From NCBI RefSeq assembly GCF_902825155.1, contig NZ_CADEAG010000010.1:1-55278 (forward strand): a stretch of 55,278 bases of DNA, in the 5' to 3' direction. The position numbers were made by a program, and so were the translations under genes. Positions within the stretch are counted from its first letter, which is position 1. Each line of letters begins with the position of its first letter. The notes under the pieces are model-generated. The model searched no databases, was not told where the DNA came from, and saw only the letters and a program-made list of their open reading frames with translations. Positions 38,616 through 48,700 of the stretch are shown here, in pieces. The DNA is from Bartonella taylorii 8TBB. Lineage in GTDB: Bacteria; Pseudomonadota; Alphaproteobacteria; Rhizobiales; Rhizobiaceae.

Positions 38616-41429
38616 CTAGAAACTGTAGCGAACTCCCCCCGAAAAACTAGCCCCAGAAAAACCAGCCTTCGTTAGCTTATGTTGATAAATCATATCAGCC
38701 TGAAGCAAAAAGTTTCCGGACAACCGCGCATTAAAGCCTAATCCAACCTCTAGGGAAGAACCAAACCCTCCTAACTGGAAAGTGTCTTTGAAACGCACAG
38801 ATTGTCTTTCTCCAAAGCCATGAGAAAAATAAAGCTTGCCATAAAACGCCAGAGAATTCATTCCTTCAAATTCTCTAGGAATCTTGACCAAACGTCCACC
38901 AACACGTGCTACCCACTGTTCAAGTTTGCCCATCTCAATGTCAAAATTGTCAACATCACGGGCCTTACTAAACTGGAGATGTTGATAAACAACCTGGACC
39001 TGCGGATCAAAGACAAAACCTTCATATCCCGTGGCAAATGTCTGACCCCCAGTCAACGAAACGCTTAAAGGGTTGCCCTTCAATGTCGCTGTCTTGCCTC
39101 GTGCAGATGTAAGAACATCACCTTTTAAAAAACCATAGGAGAAAAGACCATCTACGTAGAAGCCGCTATCATGCTGCATACTGCCATATGCTGTACCAGT
39201 CCATTTATCAAAGACACTCTCTTGGCTTTTTTTAACCTTCAAAGGTTTTAGAAAAAGCTTTCCATAAGATCCCATGACACCTAAGGAGATGACGCTAGCA
39301 GCATTTTCAATTGTTTTTGACAAAATACCTGCCTCTACACCATTATAGTTAAGATTGCCTCCATAACCATACTCACGCGCAGACAAATCTGAAGCATAAC
39401 TGTAACGTCCACCATAACCACGCAAATATAAAGCAGGGTTTTCGTGAACTTCTAGCATCCCACTGGATGTAGTTCGTAATATTTCCAATTGCTTGTTCTG
39501 ATTACTGATATCCATCAAACCGGCATGGAATATGCTATTGGGCAAGAGTAGATAAGTCGGAACTTGCGGAACAACAGATCTTACGGCTCGTCCAGAATGA
39601 GAAACGGATTCAATCTCAGAAGAAGAAACTAACTTAACCCCAGAAGAAGAGAGAAGAGTTGTAGGTCGAGAATCAGCAGATTTCACAAACTGACTCTCTA
39701 GCCGAAAGTCCCAAAATTTTCCATCACCTCCAACTAATCTTTGAGAAGAATTCGCCTCTCCTAAATCAGAACCTTGACCATAAGCACGGAGTCTATACTG
39801 ATAAGGCGAATTGTTCAGCGTAACATAACCACCATTCAGCCTAAAAGAATATGCCTTTGCTTCTCCAGAAACTTGAATAATCGAAATTCCTTGATCATTC
39901 CCACCACTCCCCGTAGCTCCCCCTGGACTTCCTGAAATAGCATGCACATGTACTGTTGTTTGACCGGAAACATTACCATGAATTAAAACACGATCGGTCC
40001 GTTGATTTTCTATAGCTCCCCCCTCATTCAAATACGTATTTAGATAAATATGCGAATCACGTTCCGCCGTATAAACAGTATCTGATCCTTTTCCAATGCG
40101 GAGTGTTTGATAACTACCAATCTCGCTAGAGTTTGGTTTTTCAAAAACAATAGAACTACCAATAAGATGTATAAATGAAATCGATGAATCACCTATAGAG
40201 TCAGAATCTTGCAAATTTTTATTTTTCGGTCGCGTTAAAGTCCATTTTGATCCTCTCTTCAACTGAAATTCAGCATCAGAACTCTCGTCAATACGCACCC
40301 CCCCTACAAGTGTAGAAGCCCTATCAACTGAAACTTTCACAAAAGAACCATCCTCAACCTTCAGCAATAAATCTCCAGAAAGTGTAGACTTCCCATGTAC
40401 TCTAAAAAGACCACCAGATTTTTTGCTATAAATAGCCACACTATTTGGAACCATAAAGCTGGTATCATTTAAAGAAATATCCCCGCGCTTTAATACGTCT
40501 CCTTTCGGCAAGTCTCCAAAGAACCTCTCCGATCCAAAGTAATTATAAGCATTACTTTTATTATAATTCTTTTCTGGGATATCAAACTGACTATATTGGC
40601 GCTCTTGCTTATCAAAAAGTTGGATGCCATAAGATCTATTACCCTCCACTAAAACAGTGGAATCGGATACACTAATACGGCCAGCAATTCCAGAAAGTGA
40701 AACGCCATGGGCATCAGAAACCTTAACGCTATTTTTTTCAAGACTGATATAATCCTCATATCCGGATATCTGGAAAGCCCAATTTTCACTATTGTTATTT
40801 ACATTCGTTGCCTGATCACCCTTTTGGGTAAGAAAAACCTGATATAACGAGACAATTCCTAAATTTTTTGCTTGAACTCCAACACCATTTGTAAAGTTAA
40901 TCGCTCCGTTTCTTATATAAACCATTCCGCGATTATTTGCTTGAACTCCGACACCATTTGTAAAGTTAATCGCTCCGTCTTCTATAGAAACCGTTCCATA
41001 ATTATTTGCTTGAGCTCCGACACCATTTGTAGAGTTAATCTCTCCCGTTTTTATCAAAACCTTTCCCTTATTACTGGCCACTACACCATACTTCCAAGAG
41101 CCTTTATCCAAACTACCACTATTCGAAGCCCCCTTAATAGTTATGGACTTTCCTAAAATTCTCGTGCCCTCCCCAGATGCTTCTATAGCACCCTCTTCAG
41201 CATTATTTTCATCAGTTTTTTGATAAGTTTTGTTAGAAATGTCATGACTTTTACCATCATTGCACCGATAAAATGAGCCATTTCCATTACATGAAAAATT
41301 ATTCTCACCATTTTGCGCCTTATCATTAACAGCAGAAGCTTGTACTTGAGCATCTACATTGGGCACAAAAAAAAGAACAACTGTTGTAAAAACACATAAT
41401 GAGAGATGATTTTTAAATATCTTGTTCAT
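38616..41429 (-). CDS. AT-C: type V autotransporter, Iba-like, with tandem passenger repeats
   Basis: A 937-residue protein. Signal peptide MNKIFKNHLSLCVFTTVVL, Cys pair CNGNGSFYRCNDGKSHD, then three tandem 23-residue repeats (around residues 119-187, INFTNGVGVQANN-type) in the beta-helix. The conserved module (YQTLRIGKGSD ... DRVLIHGNVSG ... SPGGATGSGG ... DFRLES) comes next, a short linker, then VVPQVPTYLLLPNSIFHAGL and the barrel ending VRYSF. The barrel is nearly identical at DNA level to that of AT-E. The promoter has TTTACA and TAATTA 17 bases apart. Confidence 0.92.
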   Translation of the reverse strand: MNKIFKNHLSLCVFTTVVLFFVPNVDAQVQASAVNDKAQNGENNFSCNGNGSFYRCNDGKSHDISNKTYQKTDENNAEEGAIEASGEGTRILGKSITIKGASNSGSLDKGSWKYGVVASNKGKVLIKTGEINSTNGVGAQANNYGTVSIEDGAINFTNGVGVQANNRGMVYIRNGAINFTNGVGVQAKNLGIVSLYQVFLTQKGDQATNVNNNSENWAFQISGYEDYISLEKNSVKVSDAHGVSLSGIAGRISVSDSTVLVEGNRSYGIQLFDKQERQYSQFDIPEKNYNKSNAYNYFGSERFFGDLPKGDVLKRGDISLNDTSFMVPNSVAIYSKKSGGLFRVHGKSTLSGDLLLKVEDGSFVKVSVDRASTLVGGVRIDESSDAEFQLKRGSKWTLTRPKNKNLQDSDSIGDSSISFIHLIGSSIVFEKPNSSEIGSYQTLRIGKGSDTVYTAERDSHIYLNTYLNEGGAIENQRTDRVLIHGNVSGQTTVHVHAISGSPGGATGSGGNDQGISIIQVSGEAKAYSFRLNGGYVTLNNSPYQYRLRAYGQGSDLGEANSSQRLVGGDGKFWDFRLESQFVKSADSRPTTLLSSSGVKLVSSSEIESVSHSGRAVRSVVPQVPTYLLLPNSIFHAGLMDISNQNKQLEILRTTSSGMLEVHENPALYLRGYGGRYSYASDLSAREYGYGGNLNYNGVEAGILSKTIENAASVISLGVMGSYGKLFLKPLKVKKSQESVFDKWTGTAYGSMQHDSGFYVDGLFSYGFLKGDVLTSARGKTATLKGNPLSVSLTGGQTFATGYEGFVFDPQVQVVYQHLQFSKARDVDNFDIEMGKLEQWVARVGGRLVKIPREFEGMNSLAFYGKLYFSHGFGERQSVRFKDTFQLGGFGSSLEVGLGFNARLSGNFLLQADMIYQHKLTKAGFSGASFSGGVRYSF
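40867..41073 (-). repeat. Three 69-bp tandem repeats in the AT-C passenger
   Basis: Units start at 40867, 40936 and 41005. Each begins TTTGCTTGA(A/G)CTCC(A/G)ACACC on the plus strand. Each is in frame and adds 23 residues, about one beta-helix turn. The first two units are the most alike. Confidence 0.9.
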
Positions 41430-41532
41430 AGTTTCGCCATAATCTTCCCCCGCTCATTAAAAAACGCATTCTCTCAAAATACCTTGAAGACGAGCAACAC
41501 GTTTAATACATTTTGATAGAATGCTTTGTAAT

Positions 41533-41561
41533 TAATTAATATATTTCGTAGTTTATGTAAA
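41533..41561 (-). promoter_or_regulatory. AT-C promoter
   Basis: Minus strand TTTACA (41556-41561), 17-base spacer, TAATTA (41533-41538). The spacer palindrome seen in AT-D and the small ORF is decayed here. Confidence 0.5.
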
Positions 41562-41730
41562 TGCCTAATGTAAAAATAACAATCGAAAATTGTAATTTTT
41601 ATAAAGAACTTATGAATATACAGCTAAAAATGATGTGAAATTCTTTAAAAAAGTAGTTATCAATAACAGCTTTAGTAAATTTATACAAATAGGATAAATC
41701 ACCATAAAATAGGAAATTTTGAAGGAAATG

Positions 41731-41760
41731 AAAAAGCCACAAGCTCTGCTTGTGGCTTTA
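41731..41760 (-). terminator. AT-D intrinsic terminator
   Basis: A perfect 12-bp stem, AAAGCCACAAGC with GCTTGTGGCTTT, around a TCT/AGA loop, 26 bases after the AT-D stop. A run of five A on the plus strand gives the T run on the minus strand. Confidence 0.85.
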
Positions 41761-41785
41761 AAAAATTGTCCCAAAACATGAAAAA

Positions 41786-44700
41786 CTAGAACTGATAGCG
41801 CAGACCACCAGAAAAATTGGTACCAGAAAAACCAGCTTTGGTAAGCTTGTGCTGATAGATCAGATCACCGTGAAGCGCAAACTTTTGAGACAATTGAGCA
41901 TTAAAACCTAATCCCGTCTCTAGTGAAGAACCAAAAGCTCCCAACTGGAAAGCATCTTTGAAATGCACAGATTGCTTTCCCTCAAAACCATGCGCAAGAT
42001 GAAGCTTCCCATAGAAAGAAACAGCCCGCACCTCATCCGTTGCCGCAAGAGTCTTGGTTAAACGCCCACCAACACGTGCTACCCATTGATCAAGTTTTCC
42101 CATATCAATATCAAAGTTATCAATATCACGAGTCTTATTAAACTGAAGACGTTGATAAACAACTTGAACCTGCGGATCAAAAATAAGTCCTTTATCCCCT
42201 ATCATAAACGCTTTACCAGAAGTCAATGAAGCGCTTAACGGATTCCCCTTTAATCCCGCCGTCTTCCCACGTGCAGACGTGAGGACATCACCCTTGAACA
42301 AACCATAGGAGAGAAGACCATCTACATAGAATCCCGCACTATGCTGCATGCTGCCATATATCGTAGCAGTCCATTTATCAAATGCACTCTTTTGGCTTTG
42401 TTCAACATTCAAAGGCTGCAAAGTAAATCTCTCGTAAGACCCTATCAACCCAAAAGAAGTAGCACCATATGCATTTTCAATTGTTTGCAACAAAATGCCT
42501 GCCTCTATGGCATTAGAATTAAGTTCACCTCCATAACCATATTCAAGCGCGGAAAGATTTGAAACATAACGGTGATTCCCACCATAACCACGCACAAAAA
42601 AGGCAGGATTTTCACGAATTTCTAACATGCCATTGGAAGCTGTTCTCAAAGCTTCTAACCGATTGTTTTGATTACTAATATTCATCAAACCTGCATGAAA
42701 TAAAGCATTTGGCAAAAGCAAATAAGTTGGTACTTGTGGAACTACAGCCTTAACTCCTGGTTCAGGATAAGGCCTTGGGGCTGGTCCTGGAGAAGGCTCT
42801 GGACTAGGTACAGGGCTGGGAAGCTCTGGACTAGGTTCAGGCTTAGGACCGGGAGCTGGTTCAGGCTTATCAGAATCAATATACCTGTTCTCGAGGCGGA
42901 AATCCCAAAAGTCTCCATCACCTGCAACCAATCTTTGATCAGAATTTGCCTTCCCTAAATCAGATTCTGGACCATAAGCATAGAGTTTATATTGATAAGG
43001 TAAACCATGCAGCGCAACATACTTACCCTTCAGTTGAAAAGAATCTTCCTTTGCTTTTCCAGAAACCTGAATAATAGAAATCCCCTCGCTATTTCCACCA
43101 CTTCCCGTAGATCCGCCTGGACTTCCTGAAACACTACGCACATGCACTGTTGTTCTTCCAGACACATCACCATGGATTAAAAGCCTATCCGTTTTCTGAT
43201 TTGCGAGAGCCCCCCCTTCATTTAAATATGTGTTAAGATAAATATGCGCACCGTCCTGTGTTCTATAAACTGCACCCTCCCCTTTTCCAATGCGAAGCGT
43301 TTGATAAGTGTAATCCTGAGAGGCTTTCAATTTTTCAAACATGATCGAACTATCATTCATAAGGCTGACAAGTGAAACAGAGGAAACACCCATAGAACTG
43401 GGTTCATGTAATTCTCTTTGTTGTAAAATCCACTTTGAATTATCACCTAAATAAAGTTCGGCAGTAGAGTCCGCATCAACATAAGCCCTCCCATCAAGAA
43501 CAGAAGAAACAGCCAAAACTGTCACAGAAGCACCCTTATCAGCTTTTAATAATGGCCCCCCTGAAAGAGTACTATTTACTACACTAACAACACCCTTAGC
43601 AAGGTTGGTAGCGTAAATAGCTGCATCATCTTTAACCGAAAACACCGTTTCATTTAAATTAACAATCTCTCCTACAGAACTCGTGGCTTCATCGGAAAGC
43701 TCCGCTTCGTTTAAACCAACAACTTCCTCTATAATTTCACTATCTTCAACCAGAAGCTCTGTTTCAAGGGCTGGTTCGCTCAAATTAGTAACCCTCATTA
43801 TGGGTGGAGTTCTTTCCTCCTCTGATGAATCTTTTTTGTTAAGATCACCTTCTTCCCGCTGCTTCGCTCCCTTAAAATAGATACCGTAAGATTCATCACC
43901 CTCCAGTGTAATAGAAGAAGAATTAATATTGATCTCTTTAATTGTGTTCGATAAATTTCCAACTTTAGATTCAGATCGTAATGGTACAAAATTTAAAGTA
44001 TTGACTGAATCTTCTAATAATATGCCATGAGCATCAGTAACATTAACAGATCCACTAAAATCAATAGCCCCCCCGAGATCCACGAGAAAAACCGCATGGT
44101 CTTCTCCTTTACTGCCCTTTCCAGTAATTTTAACATTCTCGAGATTTACTTTTCCACCTAACATCGAAGAAATCCCATGGCTGTTCATAAAATCAACTGA
44201 TCCACCTGACATCCAAACTTCTGAATGCTCATAACTTAAAAGACTTGCGATCCCATTAGCGGTCTTAATTTCTGTATCTTCTAAAAGAACAAACGAATTG
44301 TCTGCTGCATCAACACCCTCATGACTTTCCTCAATCTTTCCATTTTTTACCTCAATCACTCCACCACTCGCACGAAGGGCCATAACTGAGCCTTTGAGAA
44401 TCGGATCTTCCAAAACAATCTTACCGTTCTCTAATACATGCACACCCACTAGAAAAGTTTTATCAGCAACTTGACTACTAACCGTTACATTCTTCCCACT
44501 AACTTTCGTACCTATTCCTTTCACCGTTATAGCAGTAGGATCAGAAGGATATTTAGAAACGTTCTCATTCGTAATTTTATAAGATTTATTATCAATTTTA
44601 GGCTCTCCGCAATTATCGCATACATAATATAATCCACTATAGTAATAAAACGCAGGCTTCAGCCCTCTTCCATCAGAGTCTGCATCTCTAACAGAATTAT

Positions 44701-45037
44701 CTACATTTTTCTTATGCCCACTCTGTCCAATCTCTCCACTAAGCTTATGATAGTCACTCCCCCCACGAATACCTTCATCGTTATTTCCAACTCGAATCAG
44801 ATTAGAGGGATAATTATTCTGCCCACTCTCTCCACTAAGAGGAGGCTTATGCACATTACTTCCACCAAGATGAGAACCAGAAATAACACGAATACCGTTA
44901 ATCGGAGTAACAGTTATAACATAAGGTTGACCGACCTCCTCTGTAGCCGCATAAACTTCTATTCCATTTTGGAGTAAAGAAAAGATAGCCGTTGTAAAAG
45001 TACATAAATATACATGACTTCTAAATATTTTAATCAT
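41786..45037 (-). CDS. AT-D: type V autotransporter, Iba-like, Pro/Glu linker
   Basis: A 1083-residue protein. Signal peptide MIKIFRSHVYLCTFTTAIF, then a Gly/Asn/Ser-rich leader region (about 50-130) not found in the other members, and the Cys motif variant YYVCDNCGEPKIDNKSY. The beta-helix includes an acidic insertion (about 395-460, with EPALETELLVEDSEIIEE). The conserved module (YQTLRIGKGEG ... DRLLIHGDVSG ... SPGGSTGSGG ... DFRLEN), a PEPAPGPKPEPSPELP-type linker, VVPQVPTYLLLPNALFHAGL and the barrel ending LRYQF follow. AGGGA precedes ATG 45037. A strong terminator follows the stop. Confidence 0.92.
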   Translation of the reverse strand: MIKIFRSHVYLCTFTTAIFSLLQNGIEVYAATEEVGQPYVITVTPINGIRVISGSHLGGSNVHKPPLSGESGQNNYPSNLIRVGNNDEGIRGGSDYHKLSGEIGQSGHKKNVDNSVRDADSDGRGLKPAFYYYSGLYYVCDNCGEPKIDNKSYKITNENVSKYPSDPTAITVKGIGTKVSGKNVTVSSQVADKTFLVGVHVLENGKIVLEDPILKGSVMALRASGGVIEVKNGKIEESHEGVDAADNSFVLLEDTEIKTANGIASLLSYEHSEVWMSGGSVDFMNSHGISSMLGGKVNLENVKITGKGSKGEDHAVFLVDLGGAIDFSGSVNVTDAHGILLEDSVNTLNFVPLRSESKVGNLSNTIKEININSSSITLEGDESYGIYFKGAKQREEGDLNKKDSSEEERTPPIMRVTNLSEPALETELLVEDSEIIEEVVGLNEAELSDEATSSVGEIVNLNETVFSVKDDAAIYATNLAKGVVSVVNSTLSGGPLLKADKGASVTVLAVSSVLDGRAYVDADSTAELYLGDNSKWILQQRELHEPSSMGVSSVSLVSLMNDSSIMFEKLKASQDYTYQTLRIGKGEGAVYRTQDGAHIYLNTYLNEGGALANQKTDRLLIHGDVSGRTTVHVRSVSGSPGGSTGSGGNSEGISIIQVSGKAKEDSFQLKGKYVALHGLPYQYKLYAYGPESDLGKANSDQRLVAGDGDFWDFRLENRYIDSDKPEPAPGPKPEPSPELPSPVPSPEPSPGPAPRPYPEPGVKAVVPQVPTYLLLPNALFHAGLMNISNQNNRLEALRTASNGMLEIRENPAFFVRGYGGNHRYVSNLSALEYGYGGELNSNAIEAGILLQTIENAYGATSFGLIGSYERFTLQPLNVEQSQKSAFDKWTATIYGSMQHSAGFYVDGLLSYGLFKGDVLTSARGKTAGLKGNPLSASLTSGKAFMIGDKGLIFDPQVQVVYQRLQFNKTRDIDNFDIDMGKLDQWVARVGGRLTKTLAATDEVRAVSFYGKLHLAHGFEGKQSVHFKDAFQLGAFGSSLETGLGFNAQLSQKFALHGDLIYQHKLTKAGFSGTNFSGGLRYQF
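42755..42875 (-). repeat. Pro/Glu/Ser low-complexity linker repeat of AT-D
   Basis: Short repeats encoding PEPSP and PGP units between the passenger and the barrel. It occupies the same position as the proline linker in AT-A. Confidence 0.6.
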
Positions 45038-45254
45038 AGTTCCCTCGAAACTTTTCTTCCCCTCTCATTGAAAACAAAAGCACTCTCGAAAACACCTCGG
45101 TGAACACCTCAAAATAGAAAAAGGTGAAACCAAAAGGATGCATCTACTGCTCATTTGACCCATGCAATAAATTATCCAAATAAACTCGGCTGAAGATCTA
45201 CGCCCAACACAACCACTACTTATAAGAGAATAATTATTTAATGCACTTTATAGG

Positions 45255-45283
45255 CGTATAATGCATTATGCATTTAGTGTAAA
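45255..45283 (-). promoter_or_regulatory. AT-D promoter with palindromic spacer
   Basis: Minus strand TTTACA (45278-45283), 17-base spacer, TATACG (45255-45260). The spacer contains AATGCATAATGCATT (45260-45274), an inverted repeat around one central base, placed as in the promoter of the small exported ORF. TTTTTACTTTACA is the extended upstream match. Confidence 0.6.
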
Positions 45284-45663
45284 GTAAAAATAAAATCATA
45301 GCGTGTAATTAATTAAAAACACAATCTATCCTTGTGTACTTTAAAAATTGACCAAAAACATGCGTGAAAGAATTATCTAAATCAGTAAAAATAAATTCTG
45401 AAAACTAGCGTTAAGAAACATCAAGTATTATAGCAGATAAATTAAAACAGCATAAAGCAGGATACTGTACATTAATACTGAGCTCTAGACCCTTAAAGAA
45501 CCTCTAAAGATCAGTCGTTGTATCATATCATTGTCAAAATATTTGCTTAACATAAAAATATTTTTTCACGCATAAAACAAAAAGAGAAAATATTATAACT
45601 TTTTTTGTTCATACCAAAAAAGGCAAAAAATTCTCCATAGCAACGCAAATCGTTACTAAGCAA

Positions 45664-45688
45664 AAAGGCAGCACATTGTGCTGCCTTT
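45664..45688 (-). terminator. AT-E intrinsic terminator
   Basis: AAAGGCAGCAC pairs with GTGCTGCCTTT around a three-base loop, 27 bases after the AT-E stop. Confidence 0.85.
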
Positions 45689-45714
45689 CATAGAAAGGTA
45701 TATATTATCTTATC

Positions 45715-48700
45715 TTAAAACTGATAGCGAACTCCCCCAGAAAAACTAGCCCCAGAGAAACCAGCCTTCGTTAGCTTATGTTGATAAATCATATCAGCGT
45801 GAAGCGCAAAGTTTCCGGACAAGCGCACATTAAAGCCTAATCCAGCTTCTAGGGAAGAACCAAACCCTCCTAACTGGAAAGTGTCTTTGAAACGCACAGA
45901 TTGTCTTTCTCCAAAGCCATGAGAAAAATAAAGCTTGCCATAGAACGCTAGAGAATTCATTCCTTCAAATTCTCTAGGAATCTTGACCAAACGTCCACCA
46001 ACACGTGCTACCCACTGTTCAAGTTTGCCCATCTCAATGTCAAAATTGTCAACATCACGGGCCTTACTAAACTGGAGATGTTGATAAACAACCTGTACCT
46101 GCGGATCAAAGACAAAGCCTTTATATCCCGTGGCAAATGTCTGACCCCCAGTCAACGAAACGCTTAAAGGGCTACCCCTCAATGCCGCTGTCTTGCCTCG
46201 TGCAGATGTAAGAACATCACCTTTTAAAAAACCATAGGAGAGAAGACCATCTACATAGAAACCACTACCATGCTGCATACTGCCATATGCCGTACCAGTC
46301 CATTTATCAAAAGAACTCTTTTGGCTTTGATCAACATTTTGAGGCTGGAGAGAAAGTTTGCCATAAGACCCCATAACCCCAAAGGATATGGTACTATCAA
46401 CACTTTCAATTGTTTGTAGTAAGACACCTGCCTCTACACCATTATAGTTAAGATCGCCTCCATAACCATACTCACGCGCAGACAAATCTGAAGCATAACG
46501 GTAACGTCCACCATAACCACGCAAATATAAAGCAGGGTTTTCACGAATTCCCACCATTCCACTAGAAATAGTCCGCAGTGCCTCCAACTGCTTGTTTTGA
46601 TTACTGATATCCATCAAACCGGCATGGAATATGCTATTAGGCAAGAGTAGATAAGTCGGAACCTGTGGAACAACAGCCTTAACTCCTATCTCAGGACGAT
46701 GCTGACGACCTGGACGAAATTCAGGACGAAGACCAAGATTCAGTGCAGGTTTAGGATCAATATATCCATTCTCGAGACGGAAATCCCAAAATTCTCCTCC
46801 ACCTTCAACTAATCTTTGAGCCGCGCTTGCCTTCCCTAATTCAGATCCTGGACCATAAGCACGGAGCACATACTTATAAGGTGAATTTTCCAGCGCGACA
46901 TAACCACCGTCTAACTGAAAGGAATCCTTCTCTGCTTTCCCAGAAACCTGAATAATTGAGATACCTTTGTTATTGCCCTCAACCCCTGTACCTCCCCCTG
47001 GGCTTCCTGAAACAGCATGTACATGTACCATTGTCTCTCCAGAAACATCACCATGGATCAAAACACGATCCGTTTTTTGATCCTGAAGAGCACCTCCCTT
47101 ATTCAGATATGTATTGAGATAAAGATGTGCATCATCTACCCAATAAACCTCATCTACTCCTTTTCCAATAAAGAGTGTTTGATATTGATACTCACCGGAT
47201 GCTGAAAATACAAATTTAATAGCGCTATCTCTAAGTTTTATAGATGAAATACACGAATCTGAACCTGAACAAGCTGAGCTTGAAACTTGCTGATGCTCAT
47301 GCCGACTTCCTGTCAAAAACCACACCGATCCCTTCGCTAAATTAAAATGGGCATGAGAACTATTATCGATGCGCGCACCACCTTTAATTATAGAGTTATC
47401 AACCCCAACCAACAAGCGAGAGTTATTTTCAGATCTTAACAACAAATCGCCAGAAAGAGTTGCTTTCTCTTCTATAGAAACATAACCAGCAGAGTTATTA
47501 CCATAAATAGCTACACTCTTTGGAACTTCAAAATTCGTTTTTTTCAATAAAACGGGCTCCAGCGGGAAGTTGGTGTGTTTTTTTCCCCATAAGGGTAGAA
47601 ACTTTTGCCCTACTCTATCAAAGTATATACCATAGGACCTATCACCTTCCATTTTAACAGTAGAAGACTCTATAACAGCAAATCCCTCAGGGACCGTAGA
47701 GGGACTGACATCAGCAGATCTCCTTCTCCTAGAAGAAGCCACCTCAACAACGTCATCGGTATCATCATTATCAGTATCTCTAATCCACAAACCATGGGCA
47801 TCAGTAGCAACATTCCCATTAATAAAATTAACAGAGCCATTCCTGCTTAGCAGAAAAGCTGCACGCCCAAACCCCTCTGTAGAATCCGATGTTCCTTTTT
47901 TCGCAGTAATATCCACTTTATTTAATTGAATACGCCCCCTTGACTCCGACCTAACTGCAACTCCCTCTGTAAGAGCAATCGCTCCAGAATCCATGGTTAT
48001 CTCACCACCATTACTCGCCAGACCAGCTACAGCCAAATCCCCCACCACATTAATTTTCGTATTACTTAAATTAATAGACGAAGCATTCCCTACCAGAACA
48101 CCTATATAGTGAGCATTGATTTCCCCATCAGTCATCCTAACTTTTCCACCTGTTTGAGCCTCAAGCCCAATTAAGGAAGATTTAACTGTTGATTTCTTGT
48201 CCAAAACAACCTCTGCACCTCCGTCTGCAAGTACAGCACTTACAGGTTGTAATCCAGTAAGATCAGCATTATTTCTACTATCGGAGAAACCCGCACCAAT
48301 GATGGTTGCTCCCTCCACATGAACAACTGTATTTTCTCTATTTGCACGAACAAGATGTTGATTACTATCACTTGCTTTCAGCGTAAGTCCTTTTATTGTA
48401 TGTAACTTCCCATCACTGCACGAATAAGGAGTTTGGGATTTTTCCGTACCATCCTGTCTTACATCACAGACGGCAGAATCATTTTGCTCATCAGAACGCC
48501 CAACACCAGCTGAAACGATAGGTGCAGGTCCCTTAAGCACAGTACTAATAACAGAAGGTTCAGCAGGTAACGAAGAAGAAACTGCACCAGATGCCCCAGA
48601 GGAAGCAAGTAAAACACGCTCTCTAGCTCCAGAAGAACAAGATACCGTAGACGCAGAATTAGAATTTACAGCTTCGCTTCCTCTATTCACAAAATCAGCA

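Larger units (their letters stand above)
41430..41785. other. AT-C/AT-D intergenic region
   Basis: It contains the AT-C promoter (41533-41561) and the AT-D terminator (41731-41760). Nothing else is recognised. Confidence 0.5.
45038..45714. other. AT-D/AT-E intergenic region
   Basis: It contains the AT-D promoter with palindromic spacer (45255-45283) and the AT-E terminator (45664-45688). The AT-D leader of about 200 bases is long. Nothing coding is seen in the rest. Confidence 0.5.
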
